From assembly GCF_028021195.1 (NCBI RefSeq), contig NZ_CP115668.1, forward strand, positions 1,426,001 to 1,490,000: DNA of 64,000 bases, written 5' to 3'. The first letter of the stretch is position 1. Each line of letters starts with the position of its first letter. Both the position numbers and the translations under genes were made by a program. The DNA comes from Cutibacterium equinum (GTDB lineage: Bacteria > Actinomycetota > Actinomycetes > Propionibacteriales > Propionibacteriaceae). The notes beneath the pieces are model-generated. The model was not told where the DNA came from. It worked only from the letters and a program-made list of their open reading frames with translations, and made no database searches. Positions 1 through 8,811 of the stretch are shown in pieces.

Positions 1-133
1 TGAACTGACGATCAGTCCAGATCTTGTCGATCGGAAGGTCGTGGTTGGCCTTGGTGTCATGAATCTCGTCGCCGGTCGTCCAGTACTGGTCGGCCAGAGC
101 GGCGTTGTTGTTCGACGAAACAGTTGCAGTCAT
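1..133 (-). CDS. sdhA: Succinate dehydrogenase flavoprotein subunit, N-terminal fragment
   Basis: Only the first 44 codons are inside the window; the gene runs off the left edge. The ATG at 133 overlaps the stop of the upstream cytochrome b gene by one base (TGATG), which implies translational coupling. The visible N-terminus (starting MTATVSSNNNAAL) is a leader before the FAD domain, so the identity rests mainly on position directly after sdhC in the usual sdhCAB order. In this family SdhA carries covalent FAD and oxidises succinate on the cytoplasmic face. None of its catalytic motifs can be seen here. Confidence 0.7.
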   Translation of the reverse strand, partial: MTATVSSNNNAALADQYWTTGDEIHDTKANHDLPIDKIWTDRQF

Positions 134-849
134 CAGGAGATCACCCCGAACAGGATCAGGAAGGGAGGAACCATGAAGCCCACGAGGATCACGATGGCGA
201 CGATCCAGGAGCACACGCGCAGCACAGCGCGAGCAGTACCGGAGACGTTGACACCGAGGGTCGCGAAGGCGCTCCAGAAACCGTGGGAAACGTGCATGCA
301 CACCGCGATGATGGCGATGAGGTAGATGAGCACGAACCACCAGTGGCCGAAGGCCGTGAGCACCATGCCTGCACGCCCGGCCGCGTCAGTCGGCGGGTTG
401 TTCAACAGATCAGGGCTGATGGTGAACTGCAGCAGGTGAAGGATGAGGAACAGGAAGATGATCCACCCGCCCCAGTACATCGTGCGGGCCGCGTAGGTGT
501 TCTCCGGGGAGAGGTTCTTCTTCACGGAGTAACGTCCGGCGCCACCGGTGCCGATACGGCGCTGCTTGGTCACGCGAGCCGCCGACCAAATGTGCAGCAC
601 AATCGCCAGCAACATGAAGATCCGGAAGATCCACAGGAACGACTCCCCCGGAAGGATCGGGTTGAGAATCGTACGCAGGAAGCTGGCGTAGTCGTTGAAC
701 TCCTGGTTGCTAGCGAGCAACTTCAAGTTGCCGAACATGTGCATGAGCAGGAAGAGGATCAAGATGATGCCGGTGACAGCCATGAGGGCCTTCGCCGCGA
801 CAGTTGATCGCACTGCTCTCTGATGAGTAGTAAGTGTTGTAGTCGCCAC
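133..849 (-). CDS. sdhC: Succinate dehydrogenase cytochrome b558 subunit
   Basis: Membrane anchor of complex II of the Bacillus-type b558 family: about 238 aa with five hydrophobic segments and several His residues placed to ligate haem (for example HMFGNLK near the first helix and HVSHGFW in the fourth). It passes electrons from SdhA/SdhB to menaquinone. The start is uncertain. A GTG at 849 gives a protein beginning VATTTLTTHQRAVRST, followed at once by the first membrane helix. A TTG at 906 would add 19 residues that look non-coding. Neither start has a strong Shine-Dalgarno. It is the first gene of the sdh operon and lies 152 nt after the trmD stop on the same strand. Confidence 0.88.
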   Translation of the reverse strand: MATTTLTTHQRAVRSTVAAKALMAVTGIILILFLLMHMFGNLKLLASNQEFNDYASFLRTILNPILPGESFLWIFRIFMLLAIVLHIWSAARVTKQRRIGTGGAGRYSVKKNLSPENTYAARTMYWGGWIIFLFLILHLLQFTISPDLLNNPPTDAAGRAGMVLTAFGHWWFVLIYLIAIIAVCMHVSHGFWSAFATLGVNVSGTARAVLRVCSWIVAIVILVGFMVPPFLILFGVIS

Positions 850-1000
850 GCAGCAAAGACTATCCAAGTAACGGCCCCTTTGCGCCACCACCCCCAGCGT
901 TTTCAAAATCCGTTGACAACTGCGCTCTGACTAGGTGTTTTGCTCTCGATTAACGCAACATTATTGGTTCGAATTTATGGTGTTATCGACTTCCAATAGA

Positions 1001-1714
1001 TCATCTCCCTGAATCCTCGTCAGTCAGGTCCGGACGACGCTGCCGAGTCAGCCGCAACGACTCCTCCCGTCTCCACTCAGCGATACGGCCGTGATGCCCG
1101 CTCATGAGAACCTCGGGTACGTCCATCCCCCGCCATGACACCGGTCGGGTGAACACCGGGTACTCCAGGAGTCCTTCCTGGCCCGGGGAGAACGACTCCT
1201 CCGCCAGGGACTCGGGATTGCCCATGAATCCGGGGATCAGACGGACGACGGCCTCCGTGATGGCCAGAGCAGCAACCTCTCCCCCATTGACGACGTAGTC
1301 ACCCAGGCTCAATTCATGGACGGTCCACAGCTTTCGTGCGTAGTCGATGACCCGGTGGTCGATCCCCTCGTAACGCCCACAGCAAAAGACGATCCGGGTG
1401 ACCGTCGACAGTTCCTGGGCTGCCGGCTGGGTGAAAGGGACGCCGGAAGGGGTCGGGAAGATGACGTGGACCGATGGATCGGGCTGGGTACCGATGATCT
1501 CGTCGAAGGCCTCACCCCACGGATCAGGCTTCATCACCATGCCGGCGCCACCGCCGCACGGGGTGTCATCGGCGCTGCGATGACGATCATGGGTCCAGTC
1601 ACGCAGGTCATGGGCGTGGACCTCGACCATGCCATTGTCGGCCGCCTTACCCACCAAGGAGATGCCGAGGACGTCGAAGTATCCGGGGAAGATCGACAGA
1701 TAGTCCAGCCTCAT
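1001..1714 (-). CDS. trmD: tRNA (guanine-N1)-methyltransferase
   Basis: SPOUT-class methyltransferase that makes m1G37 in tRNAs and so prevents +1 frameshifting. Family motifs are present: an N-terminal LDYLSIFPGYFDV, the substrate loop DDTPCGGGAGMVMKPDP and the trefoil-knot SAM site CGRYEGIDHRV followed by SLGDYVVNGGE. Length (about 237 aa) is normal. The ATG at 1714 sits 10 nt after AGGAGG; a GTG two codons upstream (1720) would overlap the rimM stop. Last gene of the rpsP-khpA-rimM-trmD operon. The rplS gene that often follows trmD is not here; sdhC comes next. Confidence 0.96.
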   Translation of the reverse strand: MRLDYLSIFPGYFDVLGISLVGKAADNGMVEVHAHDLRDWTHDRHRSADDTPCGGGAGMVMKPDPWGEAFDEIIGTQPDPSVHVIFPTPSGVPFTQPAAQELSTVTRIVFCCGRYEGIDHRVIDYARKLWTVHELSLGDYVVNGGEVAALAITEAVVRLIPGFMGNPESLAEESFSPGQEGLLEYPVFTRPVSWRGMDVPEVLMSGHHGRIAEWRREESLRLTRQRRPDLTDEDSGR

Positions 1715-1716
1715 CG

Positions 1717-2256
1717 TCACCTCGCCTCCTCGGCGTCGTCGTCGAGAAGCCCTGGGACACTAGTGACGACGACATGACCGGCAGCAAGGTCGACGGTGGG
1801 AACGAGCTGACTGACGAACGGCACCAGATGTTGCTCACCGTCGACATCAATGACGAGCACATCCTGAGCCGGCATGTGAAGAACATCCTTGACGGACCCC
1901 CGCCTCTGACCGGCCTGGTCAACCACGACCAGCCCGCGCAACTGGCGATCCCAGAACTCATCTGGATCATCAGGTTCCTCATCGGCCACGACGTCGACCA
2001 CCAGCACTGAACCGCGCAACTCCTCGGCGCCATTGCGATCGGCCACCTGCGTGAACGCGACGATGAGGCTGTTCTTGGCCCAGCGTGACCTGGCAACCGT
2101 CAACTCCCGCCGCGTCCCTTCGATGCGCACCGTCGCGCCGACGCCGAACCTCTCGTCGGGCTCGTCGGTACGCACCTCGACGACGACGTCTCCTCGCAGG
2201 CCGTGGGCGCGCCCCACCCGGCCAACGACAGCCTCCACCGTTGCCTGCTGCTGCAC
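1717..2256 (-). CDS. rimM: Ribosome maturation factor RimM
   Basis: 179-aa 16S rRNA processing factor that binds S19 and helps mature the 30S head. The N-terminal RimM barrel begins VVGRVGRAHGLRGDVVVEV, which contains the diagnostic GRxxxxHGLRG segment. The C-terminal PRC-barrel includes GSVKDVLHMPAQDVLVI and LVPFVSQLVPTVD. The GTG start at 2256 has GAGGAGT about 4 nt upstream. It lies between khpA and trmD in the standard order and overlaps or abuts trmD, suggesting coupled expression. Confidence 0.95.
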   Translation of the reverse strand: MQQQATVEAVVGRVGRAHGLRGDVVVEVRTDEPDERFGVGATVRIEGTRRELTVARSRWAKNSLIVAFTQVADRNGAEELRGSVLVVDVVADEEPDDPDEFWDRQLRGLVVVDQAGQRRGSVKDVLHMPAQDVLVIDVDGEQHLVPFVSQLVPTVDLAAGHVVVTSVPGLLDDDAEEAR

Positions 2257-2393
2257 TGTGACTCCTCAAACTCATGGGTGGTGCCGCTTGTGCGGCTGGA
2301 CAAAGTGTCGAACACGACAATGGACCGCAGCCCCGCCCAAGCGGGACCACGGCCCATGGTGCCAATGGATTGGCGTGTCAGAGAATTGGCGAC

Positions 2394-2672
2394 TCAGTGA
2401 CGCCGGCCACGGTGATCGGAACGGCGTCCCGAACCACGGCGATCGACGTCGACGAAGTCGATCCTGATCTGCTCGTCCCCGGCCAGGGCATCGATGACCG
2501 TGCGCAGCGAGGAAGCCGTACGGCCCTGACGACCGATGACCTTGCCGATGTCGGAAGGGTTGACGCGCACCTCGAGCATCCGGCCGCGTCGCAGATCCTT
2601 CTCACGAACCCGGACGTCGTCAGGATTGGCGACGATACCGGAGACGAGATGTTCCAGAGCATCGGCGAGCAC
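2394..2672 (-). CDS. khpA: KH-domain RNA-binding protein KhpA
   Basis: Small single-KH protein (92 aa; usual length 75-95). It carries the KH core VNPSDIGKVIGRQGRTASSL with the GxxG loop read as GRQG. KhpA-type proteins bind RNA, often as a heterodimer with KhpB/EloR, and influence ribosomal and division-related transcripts. The GTG start (2672) lies two bases after the rpsP stop (TGA-TC-GTG), so translation is almost certainly coupled to rpsP. The C-terminal 15 residues are Arg/His-rich and look like a tail outside the fold. Confidence 0.92.
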   Translation of the reverse strand: MLADALEHLVSGIVANPDDVRVREKDLRRGRMLEVRVNPSDIGKVIGRQGRTASSLRTVIDALAGDEQIRIDFVDVDRRGSGRRSDHRGRRH

Positions 2673-2674
2673 GA

Positions 2675-3130
2675 TCAGGCCTCAGCCTTCTCGTCGGAGT
2701 TCTCCTCGGCGGCCGGCTCAGCAGCCTCGTCGGCGGTGTCCTCGGCAGTGGTCTCGTCGGCCTTCTTGGTGATGGCCTCGCGAGCGGGCTCGTCAGCCTC
2801 GGCCAGGGCGGCGTTGAACAGGTCGTCCTTGTTGGGACGCTCCGCCTGCGGGGTCACGCCGGAGTCGGTGGTGTCCCCGGTGAACTTCTGCCAGTCACCG
2901 GTGCGCTTGAGCAGGGCGACGACGGCCTCGGTCGGCTGGGCGCCGACACCGAGCCAGTACTGGACGCGCTCAGAGTCGATCTCGATGACCGAGGGGTCAT
3001 TCTTCGGGTGGTACTGGCCGATCTCCTCGATGGCACGACCGTCGCGCTTGGTGCGCGAGTCCATGACGACGACACGGTAGTGCGGGGTACGGATCTTGCC
3101 GAGACGCTTCAGACGAATCTTGGTAGCCAC
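2675..3130 (-). CDS. rpsP: 30S ribosomal protein S16 with long acidic tail
   Basis: The first ~85 residues are canonical S16 (begins [19 protein letters not shown], then [19 protein letters not shown]). At 151 aa it is much longer than the ~80-90 aa of E. coli S16. The extra ~65 residues form an Ala/Glu/Asp-rich, probably disordered tail, seen in several actinobacteria. First gene of the rpsP-khpA-rimM-trmD operon. The upstream 206 nt (3131-3336) probably hold its promoter; I saw only a weak CCCGGG hairpin at about 3150-3168 there. Confidence 0.97.
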   Translation of the reverse strand: MATKIRLKRLGKIRTPHYRVVVMDSRTKRDGRAIEEIGQYHPKNDPSVIEIDSERVQYWLGVGAQPTEAVVALLKRTGDWQKFTGDTTDSGVTPQAERPNKDDLFNAALAEADEPAREAITKKADETTAEDTADEAAEPAAEENSDEKAEA

Positions 3131-3336
3131 GTGTGTGGTATCTCCTGTGGTGAGACACCCGGGATGAAACCCGGGAAGTTAACGGGTGAGGACGGATCGC
3201 GACATGGGGACACCGCGACCGAACTCGGGTGGAACCGTCCGCCGGTTAGAGAGGGCACCGAACGGACAGAAGCTCTCGACATTGTGCCACATCCCGGCCA
3301 GCAACGCGAGTCCGGGGCCTGGTGTCCCTCGCCTCG

Positions 3337-4500
3337 TCACCGAATGACGACCCGACCCCTCAGCACGATGTGCGTGGGTGATTCCAGCACTCGGACGTCG
3401 ACCCTCGGGTCGCGATCGAGGACGAGCAGGTCAGCGGAGGCACCAATGTCCAGTTGTTCGCCCCCCAGCCAGGCACGGGCCCGCCAGGATGCTGCCCCAA
3501 GTGCCATCTCCGCTCCCCCGACTGCAGCCAGCAGCCTCACCTCCGAGGCGATCAGGCCGTGTGCGATGGTGCCGCCGGCGTCGGTACCCGCGTAGATCGG
3601 CACCCCGGCATCGACGGCCTTGCCGACGGTTTCCATCCGATGAGCATGGAGATGACGCATGTGGGCCGCGTACGTGGGGAACTTCGCGTCGGCCTGGGCT
3701 GCGATCGACGGGAAGGTCTCGATGTTGATGAGGGTCGGGACGAGTCCGACTCCGCGCTGCGCCATGGTGGCGATGGTCTGGTCAGTCAGGCCAGTGCCGT
3801 GCTCAATGCAATCAATTCCGGCGTCGACAAGCTGGGCCGGAGCTTCCTCACTGAAGCAATGCGCCGTGACCCGAGCACCCAGTTCGTGAGCACGATCGAT
3901 GGCCTGCTTCGCAATGTCGGCAGGCCACAGCGGTGCCAGATCTCCCTGGCTCCGGTCGATCCAGTCGCCGACGAGCTTGACCCATCCATCGCCTGCTCGG
4001 GCTTGGCGATCCACCTCGGCCACGAGGTCGTCCGGATCAACCTCGGCCGCGTAGTTGCGGATGTAGCGCTTGGGGCGAGCGATGTGACGTCCGGCACGGA
4101 TGACTCGAGGGAGGTCGTCACGATCATCAACCCAATGGGTGTCACTCGGGGATCCAGCGTCGCGAATGAGAAGGGTGCCAGCCTTCGTCTCGGTACGCGC
4201 CTGCTCCTCAGCCGTCTGTTTGTCGACCGCCCCGTGGCCGTCCAGCCCGATGTGGTTGTGGGCGTCAACCAGACCCGGAATGATCCAACAGCCGTCAGCG
4301 AGGGTACGAGCACCCGGCAACGGTCCCTCAACGAGAACACCCTCGTGAACCCACAGTTCACGCTCCTGCCCCTCGGGCAGGACAACTCCGCGGATTCGCA
4401 GATCCTCGGCAGGAGCCGTCTGAGCCTCAGGAGAGACGTGGGTGTGCGTCCACCCGTCGTGGGTATGGGTGTGGAACAGCGGCTGGGCGTCGGCGGTCAT
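3337..4500 (-). CDS. Amidohydrolase family metalloenzyme
   Basis: About 387 aa, related to imidazolonepropionase and other TIM-barrel amidohydrolases. Visible metal-site landmarks are the HxH strand (IPGLVDAHNHIGLDG), a barrel Lys in GDGWVKLVGDW, His residues in RVTAHCFSEEAP and GIDCIEHGTGL, and the final Asp in YAGTDAGGT. The C-terminal ADLLVLDRDP strand closes the composite beta-sandwich. The ATG at 4500 is preferred because the upstream 8 codons look non-coding. The substrate cannot be told from sequence. The N-terminus is unusually His-rich (FHTHTHDGWTHTHV). It lies between rpsP and ffh, 75 nt downstream of ffh, so may be co-transcribed with it. Confidence 0.85.
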   Translation of the reverse strand: MTADAQPLFHTHTHDGWTHTHVSPEAQTAPAEDLRIRGVVLPEGQERELWVHEGVLVEGPLPGARTLADGCWIIPGLVDAHNHIGLDGHGAVDKQTAEEQARTETKAGTLLIRDAGSPSDTHWVDDRDDLPRVIRAGRHIARPKRYIRNYAAEVDPDDLVAEVDRQARAGDGWVKLVGDWIDRSQGDLAPLWPADIAKQAIDRAHELGARVTAHCFSEEAPAQLVDAGIDCIEHGTGLTDQTIATMAQRGVGLVPTLINIETFPSIAAQADAKFPTYAAHMRHLHAHRMETVGKAVDAGVPIYAGTDAGGTIAHGLIASEVRLLAAVGGAEMALGAASWRARAWLGGEQLDIGASADLLVLDRDPRVDVRVLESPTHIVLRGRVVIR

Positions 4501-4575
4501 GACCCCATCGTGGCACGAGGCCACAAGAGACGAGACGTCACACCCGCGAACACGCGAGATGTCACGAATGCCAGA

Positions 4576-6159
4576 TCAGCGTGGACCCTTGTTGGCCTGG
4601 TTGAACATCTGCTGCATCGACGGGGGCATCGTGAATTCGCTCATCGCCTTCTGCAGGTCTTCCTGGCTCGGCTGCTGCCCCTGAAGGCCGAATGCCTCGC
4701 CGCTATTGCGCTGCGGCTTCTCGGTAGCCTGCCGGGCCTGGGCCGCGCGCTTGGCCGGGTTGCCAGAACCCTTACGGTTCTTCTGCTTCTTCTTGGACGG
4801 CTTGGAGCCGCGCTTGGCCATCGATCCCATCATGCGACCGGCGCCCGGCCCCATCATCTGGCCCATCCGACCCATCATCTTACGAGCCTCGACGAAGCGG
4901 TTGACGAGATTGTTGACGTCGCGGACCTCGACGCCCGAACCCTTGGCGATACGGGCACGACGTGAACCGTTGAGGATCGAGACATCGGCACGCTCTGCCG
5001 GAGTCATGGCGCAGATGATGGCCTCGATACGGTCGATCTCACGCTCGTCGATGTTGTCGATCTGGTCCTTGATCTGCCCCACACCGGGCAGCATCCCCAT
5101 GATCTTGGACATCGGCCCCATGCGGCGCATCTGGCGCATGAGACCGAGGAAGTCGTCGAGTCCGAACTCCCCCTTGCCAGCCATGAGTTTGGCGGCAGCG
5201 GCCTGGGACTGCTCCTGGTCGAAGGCCTTCTCCGCCTGCTCGATGAGGGTGAGCATGTCGCCCATGTCGAGGATGCGCGAGGCCATCCGGTCGGGATGGA
5301 AGACGTCGAAGTCCTTGAGCCCCTCACCCGAGGATGCGAACATGATCGGCTTGCCGACAACGCGAGCGATGGACAGGGCGGCGCCACCACGGGCGTCACC
5401 GTCGAGCTTGGTGAGGACGACTCCGTCGAAGCCCACACCCTCCTGGAAGGCCACTGCGGTGTTGACGGCGTCCTGACCGATCATGGCGTCGACGACGAAC
5501 AGGGTCTCGTCGGGGTTGGTGGCGGCCTTGATGTCGGCAGCCTGGGCCATCATCTCGGCATCGACGCCCAGACGCCCAGCGGTGTCGATGATGACGACGT
5601 CGTACAGCTTGCGTTGGGCCTCGACGACGGCATCACGAGCCACCTGAACCGGATCACCGACACCGTTACCGGGCTCAGGGGCGAAGACATGCACACCGGC
5701 ACGCTCACCGACGACCTGCAACTGCGTGACCGCGTTGGGACGCTGCAGGTCACAGGCAGCCAGCAGCGGAGAGTGCCCCTCCTCCTTGAACCACCGAGCA
5801 AGTTTGCCAGCCAGGGTTGTCTTACCGGCACCCTGCAGACCGGCAAGCATGACGACGGTCGGCGGGGTCTTGGCGAACCGGACCGTGCGGGTCTGACCGC
5901 CAAGGATCTCGACAAGTTCCTCGTTGACGATCTTGACGATCTGCTGAGTGGGGTTGAGCGCCTTCGACAGTTCCTCACCGTGGCAGCGTTCCTTGATCGC
6001 AGCGACGAATTCCTTGACGACGGTCAGATTGACGTCGGCCTCGAGGAGGGCGATGCGGATCTGACGAGTCGTGGCGTCGATGTCGGCATCAGTGAGACGC
6101 CCCTTGCCGCGCAGCCCCTTGAAGGTTGCTGCGAGACGGTCTTGGAGAGTGTCGAACAC
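4576..6159 (-). CDS. ffh: Signal recognition particle GTPase Ffh (SRP54)
   Basis: 527-aa SRP54 homologue that recognises signal sequences on nascent chains and delivers ribosomes to FtsY. The N domain occupies residues 1-90. The G domain has the P-loop GLQGAGKTT (107-115), the I-box element DLQRPNAVTQL, the Walker B DTAGRLG and the TKLDGDARGG motif. The C-terminal M domain is rich in Met and basic residues (repeated MGRMGQMMGPGAGRMM) and binds signal peptides and 4.5S RNA. A ~60-residue Lys/Arg/Gln-rich extension follows. It forms a cluster with ftsY, split by an esterase gene. Confidence 0.98.
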   Translation of the reverse strand: MFDTLQDRLAATFKGLRGKGRLTDADIDATTRQIRIALLEADVNLTVVKEFVAAIKERCHGEELSKALNPTQQIVKIVNEELVEILGGQTRTVRFAKTPPTVVMLAGLQGAGKTTLAGKLARWFKEEGHSPLLAACDLQRPNAVTQLQVVGERAGVHVFAPEPGNGVGDPVQVARDAVVEAQRKLYDVVIIDTAGRLGVDAEMMAQAADIKAATNPDETLFVVDAMIGQDAVNTAVAFQEGVGFDGVVLTKLDGDARGGAALSIARVVGKPIMFASSGEGLKDFDVFHPDRMASRILDMGDMLTLIEQAEKAFDQEQSQAAAAKLMAGKGEFGLDDFLGLMRQMRRMGPMSKIMGMLPGVGQIKDQIDNIDEREIDRIEAIICAMTPAERADVSILNGSRRARIAKGSGVEVRDVNNLVNRFVEARKMMGRMGQMMGPGAGRMMGSMAKRGSKPSKKKQKNRKGSGNPAKRAAQARQATEKPQRNSGEAFGLQGQQPSQEDLQKAMSEFTMPPSMQQMFNQANKGPR

Positions 6160-6234
6160 GGTTGTCCTTCAGCGCGGTAGTTCCTTACCGGGACAGCCTA
6201 CCGTCCCCGGCTGACATGATGATTCGACGCGAGG

Positions 6235-7377
6235 TCACAGACCAAACTGGCCGAGCCATTCCAGACACTGCTGGACGTAGGGCATGTACACGGCGCCGCG
6301 GTGTCCGCCTCCGTTCAACACGATGAAAGGGAACTGCTTACGACCGTTGGCGAGTCGATAGAACTGCCCAGCGTCGGGTCCAATCTGACCATTACTGATC
6401 ACGGTTCCCTTTTCCGGACCCCAACTTTGCACATCACTGCGGTTGAGAACAGACAGGAACCGAACACTGCGGTCGATTCTGTTGTCGTGCACCCGGCGCA
6501 TGACTGAGTTGGCGTCGATAAGTGGCTGAGACACGCTGGCGAGAATCTGCCCTTCGAAGGTGGGGTGGTAGTACCCGCCGATTCCAATTCCAGCGTTGAA
6601 AGACTTCGGGTACTTGGTGGCGAGGTTGACCGAGCAATATCCGCCAGAACTCCAGCCACCGATGAATCGCGATCCTCGCTCGTGTCCCACGCGGTAACGC
6701 GACTCGATACGAGGCAAGACCGTCTTCATGATCCATGACTCGTGACGGACCGGCCCGACGTCGAGGCACTCGCTGTCAATGCCGCGGCGGATTCGGCCGG
6801 GTAGGAAGACGATGGCGAAAGGATTGATCTTCCGACTCGTCACCAGGTCCTGAGCCGGTGTGATGAGATCCATCGAGACGTTGGCGTGGTCACCGGTGTC
6901 GTTGAGTCCCCCGATGTAATACAGCACCGGGAATCGGGTGCCTTGCGCAGATTTCTCAAAGTACTGCGGCGGTAACCAGACCGGGACGTGACCGTACTGA
7001 GGGTCCGTGCCCGGCATCGTCAACCCCGTCAGGTACCCATTGGGATGAGGATTGTCCTTGCTGATGGGTATGTCCTTGACCTTGGTGCGACGAATCGGGA
7101 CGAGGTCGTGAATCGGAGCTGCCGGATCAGCCTCGACAAACAGGTCTGACCAACTCGCGAAGAACCCGTATTCCCGGTTCATGCCGAGGAACACCCCGAC
7201 GATCAATAGCGCCTGGGCCACGACGATGACCAGGTAATGGCCCACACCGCTCAGGACCTTGCGCCACCAACTCCCCGCGCTGTGGACGGCCCGCCATATG
7301 GCGAATGCCAGTGGCAGCGCAAAAGCCGCGATGAGGACAGCAGTGCACAGCTCAGGACTGAGAATACTGACCATCAT
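6235..7377 (-). CDS. Membrane-tethered alpha/beta-hydrolase (esterase D/mycolyltransferase-like)
   Basis: About 380 aa. Two N-terminal hydrophobic helices (roughly residues 5-25 and 40-65) are followed by an extracytoplasmic alpha/beta-hydrolase domain of the esterase D / antigen 85-like type. The nucleophile elbow is GGWSSGGY (Ser about 242) and a likely catalytic His is in GGGHRGAVYM (about 359). A domain strand VPVWLPPQYF and PVLYYIGGLND match the family opening. Substrate unknown. The start is taken at the tandem ATGs 7377/7374; a TTG at 7410 is possible but lacks support. It sits between ftsY (47 nt upstream) and ffh on the same strand, an unusual neighbour for the SRP genes. Confidence 0.82.
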   Translation of the reverse strand: MMVSILSPELCTAVLIAAFALPLAFAIWRAVHSAGSWWRKVLSGVGHYLVIVVAQALLIVGVFLGMNREYGFFASWSDLFVEADPAAPIHDLVPIRRTKVKDIPISKDNPHPNGYLTGLTMPGTDPQYGHVPVWLPPQYFEKSAQGTRFPVLYYIGGLNDTGDHANVSMDLITPAQDLVTSRKINPFAIVFLPGRIRRGIDSECLDVGPVRHESWIMKTVLPRIESRYRVGHERGSRFIGGWSSGGYCSVNLATKYPKSFNAGIGIGGYYHPTFEGQILASVSQPLIDANSVMRRVHDNRIDRSVRFLSVLNRSDVQSWGPEKGTVISNGQIGPDAGQFYRLANGRKQFPFIVLNGGGHRGAVYMPYVQQCLEWLGQFGL

Positions 7378-7424
7378 CGCGGCATCATGCGATGACAACG
7401 CACCGGTCAACTGCAGGCTCTTCG

Positions 7425-8594
7425 TCAGTGTCCAGCAGGCTCGTCACCCATGAGGCCTGTGACGAAGTCCTCGGCATCGAACGGAGCCAGGTCGTCGGGG
7501 CCCTCTCCCAGTCCGATGAGCTTGACCGGGACACCCAACTCGCGCTGCACCTGCACAACGATGCCTCCCTTGGCGGAGCCATCGAGCTTGGACAACACGA
7601 TTCCGGAGACGTCAACGACCTCGGAGAAGATACGAGCCTGAGTCAGACCGTTCTGGCCGGTGGTGGCGTCGAGAACGAGCAGGACCTCGCTGAGGGGAGT
7701 CAGCTTCTCGATGACGCGCTTGACCTTGCCCAGCTCATCCATGAGACCGGCCTTGGTGTGAAGACGGCCAGCGGTATCGACGAGTACGACGTCGACGCCG
7801 TCGTCGATACCGGCCTGAACAGCCTCATAGGCCACCGAGGCAGGGTCAGCCCCCTCGTCCTTACGAACAGTCCGCACGCCGACGCGCTCGCCCCAGGTTT
7901 CCAGTTGCTCCCCAGCGGCAGCTCGGAAGGTGTCCGCGGCACCAAGAAGAACCGTCTTGCCCTCGGCGACGAGTACGCGGGCCAGCTTGCCACAGGTCGT
8001 CGTCTTACCAGTGCCGTTGACGCCAACCATGAGGATGACGGCTGGCTTACCCTCGGGATGGTCGAGGTTGAGGGTGCGATCCATGGTCGGACCAACGAGG
8101 TCGACGAGCTCACGATGCAGCACATCGCGGGCATGGGCCGGGTCGGAGACACCGTCGATCGCCAGTTCGGAGCGCAGCTTCTCGACCAGTTCGGTGGTCG
8201 GACCAACACCAAGATCGGAGGTGATGAGGGTCGTTTCGAAGTCATCCCAGGTGTCGTCGTCGAGCTTGTCGGCACTCAGCAGCTCCGCGAGTCCACGGGC
8301 CAGGGCATTGTTGCTGTTGGCGAGACGGCGGCGCAGGCGCGCCATCCGCGAACCGGCAGCTTCCGGGGTCTCAGCCTTCGGTTCGGCCGGAGCCTCAGCC
8401 TTAGGTTCTTCCGGGGCCTCAGCCTGCTCCTCGCCAACGGCTTCGGGTTCGGTGGTCGGGGTCTGCTCAATCTCCGCAGGTTTGGAACCCTCGCGAAGGG
8501 CCTTGCGTCGTGAGACACCAGCGGTGATGGCGGCAGCCACCGTCGCGAGGATGAGGATGCCGAGGATGATCCAAATCAGGTAAGTCAGGTCCAC
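7425..8594 (-). CDS. ftsY: Signal recognition particle receptor FtsY
   Basis: 389-aa SRP receptor GTPase. Residues 4-27 form a membrane helix (actinobacterial FtsY is often directly anchored), followed by an acidic Glu/Pro/Ala linker (about 38-80). The NG domain then has the P-loop GVNGTGKTT (191-199), the GAADTFRAAAGEQL segment, Walker B DTAGRLH and TKLDG-equivalent SKLDGSAKGG. The gene follows a 55-codon membrane-protein ORF by 49 nt and precedes the esterase and ffh. Its ATG at 8594 leads directly into the TM helix, which supports this start. Confidence 0.97.
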   Translation of the reverse strand: MDLTYLIWIILGILILATVAAAITAGVSRRKALREGSKPAEIEQTPTTEPEAVGEEQAEAPEEPKAEAPAEPKAETPEAAGSRMARLRRRLANSNNALARGLAELLSADKLDDDTWDDFETTLITSDLGVGPTTELVEKLRSELAIDGVSDPAHARDVLHRELVDLVGPTMDRTLNLDHPEGKPAVILMVGVNGTGKTTTCGKLARVLVAEGKTVLLGAADTFRAAAGEQLETWGERVGVRTVRKDEGADPASVAYEAVQAGIDDGVDVVLVDTAGRLHTKAGLMDELGKVKRVIEKLTPLSEVLLVLDATTGQNGLTQARIFSEVVDVSGIVLSKLDGSAKGGIVVQVQRELGVPVKLIGLGEGPDDLAPFDAEDFVTGLMGDEPAGH

Positions 8595-8643
8595 GTCCGC
8601 CGATACTAGTCCTCACGTCACAGCGTCACGGATGCACATCGCC

Positions 8644-8811
8644 TCAACGGCGTCGCTCACCATTGAGATCCTCCCCGACCCGAGTGGCTGTATGACGCCA
8701 GAAACTCGCATCGGGATCGTCTCCAGGATGGCGCAAACCAAACATCACCACGGCGCAGACGGCCAGCGCGACCGCCAGGATGAGAATCATCGCGATGATG
8801 AAAACGACCAT
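8644..8811 (-). CDS. Small single-pass membrane protein upstream of ftsY (55 aa)
   Basis: Short reading frame beginning MVVFIIAMILILAVALAVCA: one strongly hydrophobic helix (residues 2-24) directly after the start, then a charged cytoplasmic tail with HPGDDPDASFW and ending GERRR. A plausible ribosome site (GGAAAGG, about 11 nt before the ATG) is present. It is on the ftsY strand, ends 49 nt before ftsY and has natural coding codon use, so it is probably co-transcribed with ftsY. I do not recognise a family. The positive-inside rule predicts N-out/C-in. Confidence rests on hydrophobicity, ribosome site and context only. Confidence 0.6.
   Translation of the reverse strand: MVVFIIAMILILAVALAVCAVVMFGLRHPGDDPDASFWRHTATRVGEDLNGERRR

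Noticed and set aside
3454-4965. 503-aa plus-strand open frame opposite the amidohydrolase and ffh
   Set aside because: Spans the antisense of two confirmed genes and their intergenic gap.
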